DNA of 64,000 nucleotides from assembly GCF_026212465.1 (NCBI RefSeq), contig NC_080062.1:284501-348500 (forward strand), given 5' to 3'. This DNA comes from Amaranthus tricolor (lineage: Eukaryota; Streptophyta; Magnoliopsida; Caryophyllales; Amaranthaceae). The position numbers and the translations under genes are program-made. Of this stretch, positions 1 to 11,053 are shown in pieces. The stretch's first letter is position 1. Every line of letters starts with the position of its first letter. Below the pieces are notes generated by a model that made no database searches, was not told the DNA's origin, and saw only the letters and a program-made list of their open reading frames with translations.

Positions 1-235
1 TGAATTGAAACAACAATTTGGACTGTACTGAAATTCAAGGGTTTCTTTTATGTTGTTAACGCCTTAACGGTAAGTCGGTAGTAATTTCTTTTTATTTTAC
101 ACTAATTAAATAATTAATATTGTTTTAAAACTGATTGATAAACTAGTATACTATTTTTATCAATAAAATTTGAAATTTCCCTTTTTTTTAAATGAGTTAA
201 TTGCTAATAACTTTACCATTTAGTGTTTTTAGTGG

Positions 236-690
236 AGATCAATCTTAAGATAAGCGACCTTATGCAAAGTTTCCTCGGGTACACTCGAATAAGCCCAAAA
301 TACGTTGAAAGGATTTGTGTTGGTCTGTAGGGCCAGTCTACAACCTATATGGGTTTTCATCGACGTTCGATTGAGTCGGGGTATTACAAGTGATAACTGG
401 TATCTGAAAAACTCCAACAGAGGATGTTGCATTCTTAAGTGGGGTTGAGTGTGATACATTGAGTTGAGCTTTAAAAATGGTTGATCGACAATCCATATCA
501 ACAAGTTAAACTTGCTTGGTGGAAGCAATTCAAGGACAAGTGACCTCTTGAAAAGATTTTTTTAATGCACACAAGTAAAGCCAAAATGCGTTGAAAGGAC
601 TTATGTTAGTCTGAGGGGCCAATCTATACCCTCAATGGGTAATCATCGATGGTCTGATTGGACGTGAGTGTTAAAATCAGTTGAACATCA
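236..690. repeat. diverged direct repeat, about 286-bp period
   Basis: Two related segments (about 236-396 and 530-680) share blocks such as CCAAAATNCGTTGAAAGGA, a GGGGCCA/AGGGCCA block before TCTA, and ATCATCGATG-like ends. They look like a duplicated piece of a transposable element, possibly LTR-derived. No coding capacity was seen, and termini and target duplications could not be defined. Confidence 0.5.
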
Positions 691-1573
691 ATAATTTCAA
701 AACTTTAATCTTGAAAATGAAGATAATTCCAATGATATTCACATACATAAACACATTTGGGCAATTATATTTTGGAGATAATCACCGTGTCAAGTTATTT
801 AAACGACTTAAATTACGAATCAAATTGGTTCAACTCAATATTTAATTACGATATGGAGTATAGCCGGCAAGCGGATAATAATGTTGATTTTTTTAAATTG
901 ATTACTTATTTAAAAAATATAAACAAAACAATGAAATCAAATAAATTTAAGCATTAAATCTTAATCAAAACAAATTATGATATAGCTAATCTTGTATGAT
1001 TATATAATTACATTTCTCCTTTTATTTCTTTCATTGAACTTCTATAGTACTTTTCATAAACCTTTCATTCATGAATATTTTTGATCTCCCCCAAGAGTTA
1101 GCATCCCTTTCAACAACCCTACATCTACAAATGTTTTACGTAGAGTTTTATACTTATATCCATTTATGGTTGTTTTGCAAATTATTTCACATACAACTAA
1201 TATATGCATAACGTGTAGCCTAAGTGCTTCTTTAGTTACTGATTTGAAGTACCTTTTATACCCATTTATGGTTGTTTTGCAAATTGTATGAATTGAGAAA
1301 GCTAGAAGAGGAGAGCCATACTACAATGTTGAGGGAACTACAGGATCGTTCGCATTCTTATTCACACTACATACAATACATTCAATTCCATATGATCCAT
1401 TCCCATATAGAGTATCCTAAAACAAAACTGAGGCAGGTGGAATAGCATCATCCAACATAAAACTACTACAATACCATTTTGATAGCAAAACTTGAAAACT
1501 TTGGTGATAACATCTGACTCCAAACATTTTTACAAGATCCGGCAAACTGATGTCAAAAATGTTGGTACAACAA
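691..1573. other. gene-free AT-rich stretch with a small direct repeat
   Basis: No credible gene. A 23-bp block (CATTTATGGTTGTTTTGCAA plus ATT) occurs identically at 1161-1183 and 1263-1285, 102 bp apart. The part closest to 1573 is probably the 3' UTR of the BLOC-1 subunit gene on the minus strand. Confidence 0.5.
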
Positions 1574-3076
1574 TTATGCCGGAGGAATCTGATAGGCAGA
1601 TTGCACTTTCTTTTCCAACATAGAAACATATTTATCAAGCATCGAAATTACAGCTTCGAATTCTGTCACCTGTTGATCTATAGCATCAATCTGTTGAGTG
1701 TACTCTTCAAAGCTACCACTCTTGCGCTTTAACTGCTCCACAAATACCCTCAAACCAGAAGCAACGTCACCATAACTACTGTACTCTTCTGCCACCCTGA
1801 GATTCATTTTCTCCAAAAGTTCAAGTAGGTTGTTTGTGCCCTGCAGCATTTCAACCATTTTTCAACTGTTAGGTTTGGCACCATACGCAAAAAAGAAAGT
1901 ACTTTACTATTCTGACCAAAAATTATCCTCCTCTTATTAACTAAACACTACATTCTCACCACCACTTCTAATTTTGGATTTCAAAAAGAAAACTTCTCTA
2001 ACTAAATAATTCTTAGACGACACTACTCAGTACGATTTAAGATCAAAATTTTGTCGTCAAGATTTACAAGATTTGATCATGGCCTAGTGTTTAAAATTTA
2101 TTAATACTCTCTCGAACTTGGTCATCCATTTCCAAGTACGCAAAATCCCTCTGTAAAAGTCCCATTGCCTTTTTTGGTTTGGATTATAAGAGACTAGAGC
2201 AAAATGAATTACCGAATCATATGAGCTTTTTTTTTTTTGCAAAAAAAGGTCAATTGACACAGAATTATTTTCTATTGCAAAGGTAAGGTTGCATACAACC
2301 AATCCTATTACCCGGCAAAGCATCAGGACAGTGAAACGTTGTGGTATATTAGAGTAAACTGAACTCATATTGTAACAAGTAACAACCAAATCTAAAGGGT
2401 ATACACTAGCCAAGACGAAGGCGCAAATTTTATACTTCATCTCTGACCTGACACATTCTCAACTAATCAATAGTATACTCCTAAAACTTGCACCTTTAAG
2501 CTGTTAGTTTTTTCTAATCCACGAAAACAAATATTACAATCCATTGATCCAGGGTGTGTTCTCTTCAGCTGATTTTTGCCAAATCTTTCGTTATTTCTCC
2601 TTGGATCCAGCAATGTCTAGCTCATATCAATTATTTTATTCAAATAATTCAACACAACTTAGTCTATAATTAGCGCGTTCAAACTCCAACTGATCAAGGA
2701 ATAAATCCAGAAATTACTCAAATCAATTCAAACCTCGAACTTTAAACAAAAAAAATCATACGATCATCAACAATGCTAACAATATCAATCCATAAACTTG
2801 AAAATTACTTAGACTAGGCAAATTAAACTACAACAATTTGATAAACCCTAGATCAGAAAAAACAAAATTAAAAACCTGAAAAATCGATTAATTACTTCAA
2901 ATTCATTCTACAATGATCATATGACGTTAATTGGAAAAAAAAAGAGCAGAAACATCAACCTGAAGCTCAGACTTGATCATGGTGGAAACTCCATTGAAGA
3001 GATCGTCAAGAGCATCGGCAAGTTCGTCAGATTGATGGTGTTGCTGTTGTTCATTGCTGACCTCTTTTTCCGACAT
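1574..3076 (-). CDS. BLOS2: Biogenesis of lysosome-related organelles complex 1 subunit 2 (BLOS2-like)
   Basis: Two coding exons on the minus strand: 2960-3076 (39 codons, ends SELQ) and 1574-1840 (88 codons plus stop), joined in phase 0 by a GT-AG intron of about 1.1 kb, giving 127 aa. Exon 1 begins MSEKEVSNEQQQ and continues with an acidic ELADALDDLFNG helix. Exon 2 reads GTNNLLELLEKMNLRVAEEY, then GDVASGLRVFVEQLKRKSG and a helix ending MLEKKVQSAYQIPPA. This matches my memory of plant BLOS2 in both length and the NNLLxLLEKMNLRV and VSEFEAVIS-like blocks. BLOS2 is a small coiled-coil subunit of BLOC-1, which in Arabidopsis acts in endosome-to-vacuole sorting. The Met at 1858 within exon-2-side sequence is intronic, because the acceptor CAG lies after it. 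Confidence 0.88.
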
Positions 3077-4171
3077 TTTTTGTGAATTTGAGCTTTGTGA
3101 TTGGAGTTTTCTGATACAGAATGGGAGGAGACTGGAGTGTGTGTGGTAGATGGAAAGTTATGGCAAGTCGAAATTTAAAATTTAAGAATAAGATTGTATG
3201 AGCTTGTCAAAACTCTTAACAATGTGACTTTAAAAATTTTCGTATGGATCAATTTTCGATCCCTAAATTTTAGATTTTAGATTAAGTTAAAAGCTTGATT
3301 TGAATGAGCTCGATTTGCACACAACGATGTAAATGATGCTTAAAAGTTATTATATTTATCATGTATGTAGTTATATTATCAATTTAGTAATTATTTTGTT
3401 TTTTATATTTTTGTTTACACCTATTATTGTTTGTAGATATTGATGAACTGCAATAAAAATACATTGTTTATTAACAGTTTGCTTTCATTATAAATAGACT
3501 AATTTGTGTAACAAGCTTGTTACTTATATTATACTAAACAAATAAAAATTACCATATTTAGTTGCTTAATTACAAGTATCAGTCTATCCTTATATTTACC
3601 TTGTGCCGAACAAGTATATAAACAACCAGCCTCATAAGACATCATATTCATCTCTCTGAGGGATCTCTCTCAATCTTTCAAGTTTAAACCATTAAAACTT
3701 AATTAAACTAAAAGATCAAAATGAGCTAATCAGATCAGAGAGAATGATTTGCCTACATGGAGTTGAAACATAAAAAAAATTCCTACTATGGTGCTCACTT
3801 AAAAATATTTCCCAAAATGATGATCATATTACTAAGCTATTTTAATTTTGCGTTGGAGTCTTCAAAGCTTATTGTGAACCAAAAGACTAATAGGTCTAAG
3901 TAGAATTAATAAAGAAAATAATACCCTCTTAAGTCCTCACTAAAATTTATTTTCTAAAATAGTTTTTATAGAGGAAAAAAATTTAACCAATTTATCTTAA
4001 TTTGATTTGAAAATTTCAAACATAAATTTAGACCGACAAATTGGTGTATACATATTATAGCATGTTATACATAGAATTAATTATGATATAATAATATTGA
4101 TACAAAATCGCAACAAAGAATTAAAAGTCAGTTTTTTCCTTTAGATATGTTTAAAAATATCATTTAATTAA
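3077..4171. other. intergenic region, no gene seen
   Basis: AT-rich sequence upstream of the BLOS2-like gene. The first ~100 bp should hold its 5' UTR and promoter. The rest shows no ORF or RNA gene I can support. The last nine bases (4163-4171, TTTAATTAA) are the left target-site duplication of the next element. Confidence 0.5.
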
Positions 4172-4636
4172 GGCAAAATTATAAAAAACTATCTAATATA
4201 TACCCCATTTTGTAAAAACTACCTTATGTAAAAATTTTTGCAAAAAACTACCTTATATAATACAATTGTTTGCAAAACACTACCTTATAACGGTTTGTGG
4301 CCTTTGACCGCTAACTTTAACCATTAACCCGCATGTGACACTCACGTGATGCTTTAATCTATTCACTTCTTCATTGCAGTTCAGTCCATTCTAACTAACT
4401 ATCCGTACAAGCAATCGTCCTCAATAATCATTCAAATCACAATATATATTATATACACATCAGTATTCGGTACAGCTAGTATCATTTACAAATCTATCAT
4501 CTTAATTTTTTAATTCTAATACGTACTAATCTAATTTGATTAGTAGTAATTAATCATGGAACCAGATAAACTCTAAAATCTCTGTATCCGCAAAAAATCA
4601 AATATATAAACCAAATATTATATTCAATACCAATGC

Positions 4637-5023
4637 TCAACTCCGAGATGAAACGACGATGTTTTTCATCTCCTTTTTAGGCGAAGTAGGGAGCCTTGAA
4701 GAAAAATTCCGAAGAGGATATTCATCGAGATGCGAGTCATCGTCTTCGAAATTAAGAGCATAACTCAGCGGGTCGTACTTGAACTCGACCGAGTTAGAAC
4801 GGTGATTTTTTCCATTTTTTGCAGAGAAAATAGTAGCGCAAAGTTCTTTGATATGAGGAAGCTCAGATTTGATCAAGGAAGATAAGGTATGACGATTGTT
4901 GGAATGTTCTAGAACCTTCTTGACGTCGTCTTCTTCAGAATCGCTGAAACTGCAACAAGAAGCACATAATATATTAAGCTTGTTTTTCAAGGAGAGTGAT
5001 GAGTGTTGCCTGTTGGAATCCAT
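4637..5023 (-). CDS. plant protein of unknown function with a YDPLSYALNFED motif, inside a Mutator-like element
   Basis: An uninterrupted 128-codon ORF starting MDSNRQHSSLSLKNKLNILC. It has a Cys/Ser-rich segment (CASCCSFSDSEEDD, about residues 19-32), a helical middle (LSSLIKSELPHIKELCATIF), and near the end FKYDPLSYALNFEDDDS followed by RNFSSRLPTSP. The F-x-YDPLSYALNFED plus FSSRLP ending is one I recall from a family of small uncharacterised plant proteins; I know no function. There is no signal peptide or membrane segment. It lies wholly between the TIRs of the element at 4172-5922, and about 110 bp upstream of its ATG the nested hAT-type element separates it from the right TIR. The ORF could be a captured host gene or fragment that is still intact, or a host gene trapped between TIRs; expression is unknown. 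Confidence 0.62.
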   Translation of the reverse strand: MDSNRQHSSLSLKNKLNILCASCCSFSDSEEDDVKKVLEHSNNRHTLSSLIKSELPHIKELCATIFSAKNGKNHRSNSVEFKYDPLSYALNFEDDDSHLDEYPLRNFSSRLPTSPKKEMKNIVVSSRS

Positions 5024-5142
5024 TGATGAAAGATAATGAAAAGGAGATGTTGATTTGATTTGATTTGATTTTGAGAGAATAAGAGTATGTGTTGTTGGAG
5101 TGTGATTGAGTGAGTTTGGTGAGGATGAAGAGTGGGGAGAGG

Positions 5143-5704
5143 TAGGGATGCAGGCGAGGCGGGTCTAATAGGAGACCCGCCCCATCCCCGTCCCATCGGG
5201 GTGGAAATGGGTCCCGGTTTAATGGGTCATGGGGCGAGTACGGGTATAAAATTCATACCCACCGCGGGGATGGGGATGGGGATGGGTTTTAGGTGATACC
5301 CGCCCCATCTCCGCCCCGCCCCCCCCCCCCCCCCCCCCCCTCAAAGGACATGTATTTTTGTTTTAGACATGTATTTTTGTTTTAGGGGATGGGGATAGTA
5401 ATGAGATTATTCTGGATTGATTTACTTTGGATGATTTTGAGTTGATGTTGAAATACTTTTGTTTTAGGCATGTATTTTTGTTTGAGACTTTGGTTATGTG
5501 TTTGTTTGAGACTTTGGATATGTAATTGTTTGAGACTTTGGATGGGTGGTGGGCGGGGATGGTTTTAGGTACAAACCCATCGGGGCGGGGACGGGAAAAA
5601 AAATTATACCCACCGCGGTGATGGGGATGGGCACGGGTATTGCATTAAGAGATGGGGATGGGGATGGGAATTCCAATACCCGCCCCGCCCCGTTTGCATC
5701 CCTA
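5143..5704. mobile_element. nested hAT-type non-autonomous element (MITE) with 8-bp TSD
   Basis: Starts TAGGGATGCAGGCG and ends CCGTTTGCATCCCTA, giving imperfect terminal inverted repeats of the TAGGGATGCAAACGGG type. A perfect 8-bp duplication, GGGAGAGG, flanks it at 5135-5142 and 5705-5712, as expected for hAT elements. The 562-bp interior is very rich in GGGGATGGG-like blocks at both ends, has a 22-base C run, and contains tandem copies of ACATGTATTTTTGTTTTAG and GTTTGAGACTTTGG-like units. It has no coding capacity. It sits inside the Mutator-like element and is therefore the younger insertion. Confidence 0.85.
5265..5340. repeat. G-block run followed by a C22 homopolymer
   Basis: Repeated GGGGAT blocks from about 5265 to 5287 are followed by C-rich sequence and an uninterrupted C run at 5319-5340. 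The strand could form G-quadruplex or i-motif structure, and the homopolymer length is also a likely assembly weak point. It lies within the nested hAT-type element. Confidence 0.7.
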
Positions 5705-5931
5705 GGGAGAGGAGATAGTCAGTTAGAATGGACTGAACTGCAATGAAGAAGAAGTGAATAGATTAAAGCATCACATGAGTATCACATGCGGGTCAATGAT
5801 TAAAGTTAGCGGTCAAAGGCCACAAACTGTTATAAGGTAGTGTTTTGCAAACAATTGTATTGTATAAGATAGTTTTTTTACAAAATGGGGTATATATTAG
5901 GTAGTTTTTTTATAATTTTACCTTTAATTAA

Positions 5932-6860
5932 ATGGGTTAGGGAAATTTAGAAAAAAAAGTTAGGATTGCATAGGTAAAATATGTAGGACGACGTTAAGCA
6001 ATTCACTTATTTATTTACTTTATTAAAAAAAAATTGTTTCCAATAAAAACAAGGAAAATTTGATAAAAATACCAATTATTATTTATCTACTTTAAACAAT
6101 TTATAGTAGTGATTAACTCAAAATAATCTATAAGAAGTAATATTCTCAAAATATTCCGAATAATTTTTCTAGTATAACAATAGAGAGCATATTTAAAAGA
6201 TACATAAATATTGGGTCATTATGAGAAAGGGTACACCAATTGGAAAAGTAATTTTAAATTAACCAATACTAAGAATTGTTTTGAAGAGCATAGTTAAAAC
6301 TGTTATTAAATTTTTCTAAAAATAAATCAATGTCCAACAATAATATTATATCCAAATATTCATTATAGCTTTTCTTCTTTAGTTTTTAATGTTAGTTCAC
6401 TCATATCGATCAAAGTCTCAAATGCATCAAGTATTTGTGGCTAGCTATAGAAATATCAAGAGAAGCCATTTTTTTATCGCAAATCCAAGATACTTTCAAA
6501 GAATCTTGAATCCTTAAAAAAATATGTCAATAATTGTTTTTGCTCACATTGAAGTTTGGAAGTTCCAAACCAAAAATAAGATAGTTTAGTGTGAAACATC
6601 ACCTACATGAATACTACTTTGAGAAATTTTTTTTAACAAACACCAAAATAAGAATTAATTTTTTTTTTCTTTACAGACACTATATAGGCAAATAAGAACA
6701 GTTTTTTTTTTTTATAAAAAGTGGTAATATATAAATACGGCAAAAAGGTAATTTTACAACTGTTTTGTCTCCAACAAAAGCTTTAGTTACTCAGGCGTGA
6801 AACCCTTCTACAAATAAACATTTATCTTCATAGCTATTCTTTCGTGATTAAAACTACCTT
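5932..6860. other. intergenic AT-rich region, no gene seen
   Basis: No ORF, RNA gene or clear element termini. It would contain the promoter of the C3H41-like gene if the leader exon near 6.9 kb is real. Confidence 0.4.
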
Positions 6861-6894
6861 GTGCTAAACATTGATCAAGTAACATAATCGTCCT

Positions 6895-7120
6895 TCTCTT
6901 CCATTGACAAAATTGATACTTCTTCCCAAAACAAACCCAGCAAAACCAAACCCACAATCACCTTCTCCATTTCTCGCACTCTTCCTTCCCTTCTCTTTCT
7001 CTGTCCTAATCGCCATCGCCATCACCATCACCATCACCATAATTATCGTCGTCGTCGTCAACAAGGACGACAATCGGGCATTTTTGAGAATGTTATCTGA
7101 ACTTAATCTAGGGGTTTTTT
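6895..7120 (+). other. probable 5' UTR exon of the CCCH zinc-finger gene
   Basis: A pyrimidine-rich stretch unlike its AT-rich surroundings, with short ATC and GTC triplet repeats (about 7010-7060), typical of a plant leader. The first coding exon downstream starts right after an acceptor near 11590 and has an in-frame stop before its ATG, so an upstream non-coding exon is needed. That would make the leader intron about 4.4 kb. The link is inferred from position and composition only. Confidence 0.35.
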
Positions 7121-8019
7121 GATTTCATATTAGTTTTCCTAAATTAAAATGGGTATTAAGATTTTTTTATTGAAGAATTTTGATGACGTACCATTTTCGC
7201 TTTACAAAGATTAAACTGTTGTTGGAGGTGTTGTTCGAATGCTGATTTTACTGGTATGTTGGTTTTATTTATCTTGTTACATTTTATTTTTTTGATTCAT
7301 TTATGATTTTATTTTATGTTAATTGCGAAATATTGGAGAAAGTTTAACAATTGTTTCAGATTATAGCGCTGATTATAGTTGATGGATTTAGAATAAGTTT
7401 TTTATTTAATTGTTGCCGTTAATTTGTGCAACGTTGTATATTGCATATAGGAGTTGGAATTCAATGACGGTGTTCATATTCAAAATTCGAATTTTAGCAT
7501 TGGCCCAATATGATATTGTATTGCTTGTTGATGTTTTCGTCCTAGTAGTGATAGATGAAACTGATTTTTGGTTAGAGGTAATATGGAAGGAATGTTAGTT
7601 GAGTGGACAAATAATATGAATTGTTGGGGCACTATGTTTTGAAATAGATAGGATGATGGGCTTCATGTTTGTTGCATTATGTCACCAATCATGTGAGAGT
7701 TTTTGGGCATAACTGCAATGTTGCCACTAAATTGAAACCTAGGAATTATTAAGTGATTGATTCTCATGATCTGCGTTGGCATTATCTTTATGCCAAAGGG
7801 ATGAGTTTGATTACTTAATTAGTGATATGAACTTGGATTGAAGATTTAGCTCCATTGTGTTCTGGGAACAGAGGGTTTTACACCCCTAGCTTTGGGTTTG
7901 CACTTCTTTCTTGAGGGATATATCATTGTTAAGAAAGATTTTCTGTACATCTTGTTGCTATAATTGGATCCCAAAGTTCTTATCGATTTCTTAATATGCT
8001 ATTCATTAGAATTACGTAG

Positions 8020-8022
<3 letters not shown>

Positions 8023-8105
<83 letters not shown>
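8023..8105. repeat. (AT)n microsatellite, about 41 units
   Basis: Uninterrupted AT dinucleotide repeat in the presumed leader intron of the CCCH gene. Length is probably polymorphic. Confidence 0.95.
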
Positions 8106-8107
<2 letters not shown>

Positions 8108-8726
8108 CCTTATTATTAAGAAACCAGTGAACGAATGGTATGGTCAAGGTATGATGAAGGGATGACTTAAGGTTAAACATTTTCTCTAGTTGTGGGGTTT
8201 GATATGTCTTTTAGACTTTAGTATAAAGTGACTTCATGATGTTCAGCTCAAGGGGTTATCAAGAATTATTGGAATGGATTTTAAAGAGGGAGAATTTATG
8301 GATTTTTTACTGATGGATTTTTTCATGATAATTGCTATGCTAATTTATATAATGGTTGATAGGCAATAGAATTTGCTAGCTCCAAAATCAAATTACTTTA
8401 TTGGATTTTTAGGGTTGGAATCTTGATTTCTTGTTTGATAAGTGGTTTTTAAAATTGACTAGTATAGTGTCTTGTTTTAAGTGATATTGTTTATGTTAGC
8501 TATCTAATGCTAGGTTAATCTATATAGTTAATGATAGACAATTACATTTGTTTTTTCATCAAGCTCTAAACACGAGAGAAATGATCGTTCCGATTCTCGA
8601 TCAAAAAGGATGTTCTAGATTTTGGTTGAATTAGTGCACCATACTTGAATTTATTATCAAATGTTTTTATCATGTAGCTTTATTAGATTAGAAAAATTCC
8701 TATTTATCTGAAATTGAAAGGAAGTT

Positions 8727-8845
8727 TTCCACTAAGGGTTAATCGAAGATAACCACTTTGTTTCTACAAGGGTAAGGTTGCATGTAGTAGACTTTCAAGT
8801 GGGTGCCATTAATGACATAAGGGTAAGGAAATGTATAATATCATG
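8727..8845 (-). mobile_element. SINE-like dispersed repeat, reverse orientation
   Basis: Read on the minus strand it matches the repeats near 21.6 kb and 39.4 kb: a block with AACCTTACCCTTGT, then a run toward GGTTATCTTCGATTAACCC. On the plus strand it shows CAAGGGTAAGGTTGCATG followed by AAGTGGGTGCC. I judge it a truncated, diverged copy of one SINE-like family. No target duplication found. Confidence 0.5.
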
Positions 8846-9084
8846 AGAGCTAAGTTGGTGAAATAGTATCAGCAATGCTGTAAAAATGTGATTAAACTAG
8901 TCTATTTTCGGAGTCCTTGGACACAATCTTAGTCTTGATTGTTGCGGAATGAACAAGGTTAATTATTTTTGAAATTTTTGATATTAGTAGAAAGATTATT
9001 TAGGTTAACAAAAAATAAACCAACTCAAAATGGAAAATGAGAACATTGTTTAGGAACACAGGGAGACTAAATTTTTGTTGGAGG

Positions 9085-9545
9085 TGTGTTAGATACGAGT
9101 AATTAAACATAGCCAAGATCAATGGTGTGTTGAAGTAATGATAGAGATAATTGGTGCTCTGACATAAAATTGGAAAATTGCTTATAACAGGAAATTTTGG
9201 GCAACTTTGAACTATAACCTTGTGAAATGTTGCTTATAATTAGAGGGTTTGAACGTGTAAACCCCCTTATAGCACTTTTGTAGGCTATCCATTTTCACTA
9301 ATCTCACACCATAGCATAGATTTGAATTGAAGGTTTCATACATGAGTTAGTTATGGATAATTGGACATAGCTAAGTTCATTGGTGTTTTGAAATAATGAT
9401 ATATTTTACCTGAAATTGGCAAAATGCTTATACTAGAAATTTTGGCCATTTTTAAATACATGCTTGCTTCTTGAAGGTTTGAACCATTGACTCCTCCTTG
9501 TAGCACTCTTGCAAGCTATTAATTTTACTAGTCTCACAATCCCTA
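9085..9545. repeat. diverged direct repeat, about 255-bp period
   Basis: Segments about 9085-9310 and 9345-9545 share order and wording: AACATAGCCAAGATCA / GACATAGCTAAGTTCA, GGTGTGTTGAAGTAATGATA / GGTGTTTTGAAATAATGATA, GCTTATA..AG.AAATTTTGG, GGTTTGAAC, then TAGCACT and a final ACTAATCTCACA / ACTAGTCTCACA. This is an old local duplication inside the leader intron. Confidence 0.7.
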
Positions 9546-9972
9546 TACATATATTTTCCTATAACATGTTGATTGGACTAACCTAAGTGGATTGTAGGCA
9601 AGTTTTAGCATGTTCATTTATTAAAGCATTTACGCACCTTTATCTATACCACACATCCCAAGAAAACTAAAGCATAAAGCGTGGAAACCTCAGAACATGA
9701 AGTAGTAATATTTGTTCTTGTTAAGGGGGAGTTTCAAAAGAGGGAAGGTTTGTATTAGTGTAATATGGTCTCTGTGTAATCCTATGGCTTATACAAAAGG
9801 TAGCTTACACATTATATTCTCTTGTATAATGGTTATCTAGTTCGCAATTTAAGTATTTTATATATAGCCTCATCTAATCAACCCATTCCTAGGAATAGCA
9901 TGAATTGGTCAAACTATTGATTTTCTCACCAATGTAATTCTTTAAACTTTGGATGCCATGTTATCTTTTTAA

Positions 9973-10190
9973 ATTAATGTCTTCTTAAAGAAAGAAGACA
10001 TTAATTAATTAAGAAAGAGGGAAGTTGAAAAAAGTAAAAATTGAGAAAGTTTTGAGGAAAAAAGAAATTAAAAGTAGGTATTGAAGAAAAGAAATTTGAA
10101 AGAAGAAACCTAGATGACAAAAGAAGATACAAAATTGAAGAAGCTATAAGAAGAGAAAAAAAAAGCTGAAGAGTCTAGAAAACAACTTTT
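9973..10190. repeat. short hairpin followed by a purine-rich tract
   Basis: TTAATGTCTTCTT and its reverse complement AAGAAGACATTAA form 13-bp arms around a 4-base loop (about 9975-10005). Next comes a ~180-bp stretch made mostly of A and G on the plus strand. No gene is implied. Confidence 0.6.
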
Positions 10191-10320
10191 TTCATCTGAT
10201 TGTTATATGAAGAATTATTTAAAAATGTTACTCCTTATAGAAAACCAAAAGCGCGTAAAGTTTAAAGATACAAAATTTCATTTTGCAGCATGTTTTTTTC
10301 ATTCTTTTTGTGTACTTTTA

Positions 10321-11053
10321 GGGTGTGTTTGGTATCTTTTTTTTAAGGGTTGGAAACAGAAACAAATAAAGAAAATCGTTACTTAGTGTTTGTTTTAACT
10401 ACCTGGGAAGCGTTTACATTACCATGTGGCATTCCATTCCATTACTTTGTTTCTTCTCTAAGTTTTGTTGTAACAAATACTGTTACTTAGACTTTGACCA
10501 TTGATGACTCACCACCAAGCTCCGAATGCCATCATCAAGATCTCTCTTTTTCTCTCTCCTCTATTATACTTTAAATTTTAACTTACTACCATAATGAACC
10601 ATGCTTATTTTCTCTCTAAGTTGAAATTTTCAACTCACCTCCATAATCAAACATTTCTTTTTTCTCTCTCCTCTGTGATGAAGAAAATTTACAGCTAAGA
10701 AGGGATGGTGTGACAAGTCTTGATGTTGTAATAGTCTTGTTGGCAAGAGTAATTTTATAGAGATTTGTCTGACTTTTTTGTAATTTATGGAATGACTTTT
10801 TAGATTTTTTTAAATTTTGGATTGATTTTTGGAGGTTTTATTGAATGTACTATAATCTTATTGGTTGGATATAGATAAGAAATGGAAGAATAGACACTTG
10901 AAAAACAGAGGAGCAATGTGGAGAGTATAGAATAAGTGGATCCATTTTATTGTTATACCAAACACTTATCAAAAGTAATGTCAACTATTTACTTTACTCC
11001 CTTTTATTCTATTCCATTCCATTCCGTTTACGGTGTTGATACCAAACAAACCC
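10321..11053. mobile_element. PIF/Harbinger (Tourist-like) MITE with TTA target duplication
   Basis: Left end GGGTGTGTTTGGTATC and right end GATACCAAACAAACCC are inverted repeats with one mismatch over 16 bp, flanked by TTA at 10318-10320 and 11054-11056. A GGG..TGTTTGGT terminus with a 3-bp TTA/TAA duplication is the signature of Tourist-like elements. Length is 733 bp, with no transposase. A second inner inverted match (CATTCCATTCCATT near 10430 against itself in direct form near 11020) shows a further internal repeat. Confidence 0.75.

Larger units (their letters stand above)
4172..5922. mobile_element. Mutator-like element (candidate Pack-MULE) with long TIRs and 9-bp TSD
   Basis: The left arm (about 4172-4404) and right arm (about 5714-5922) are inverted copies over ~210-230 bp, with only scattered substitutions and one extra ~30-bp block in the left arm. 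The ends read GGCAAAATTATAAAAAACTA and, on the complementary strand, GGTAAAATTATAAAAAAACT. The element is flanked by a perfect 9-bp duplication, TTTAATTAA, at 4163-4171 and 5923-5931. Long TIRs plus a 9-bp TSD are the standard signature of Mutator-like elements. No transposase is present, so it is non-autonomous. Between the arms lie a 128-aa ORF and a nested hAT-type insertion. Without the nested insertion and its duplicated 8 bp, the element would be about 1.18 kb. Confidence 0.85.

Noticed and set aside
6904..7122. Pyrimidine-rich ORF of 72 codons in the presumed leader exon
   Set aside because: No ATG-led conserved protein; the open frame follows from triplet repeats in a 5' UTR-like sequence.
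7980..8180. 66-codon Tyr-Ile repeat ORF
   Set aside because: It is the (AT)n microsatellite read as protein.
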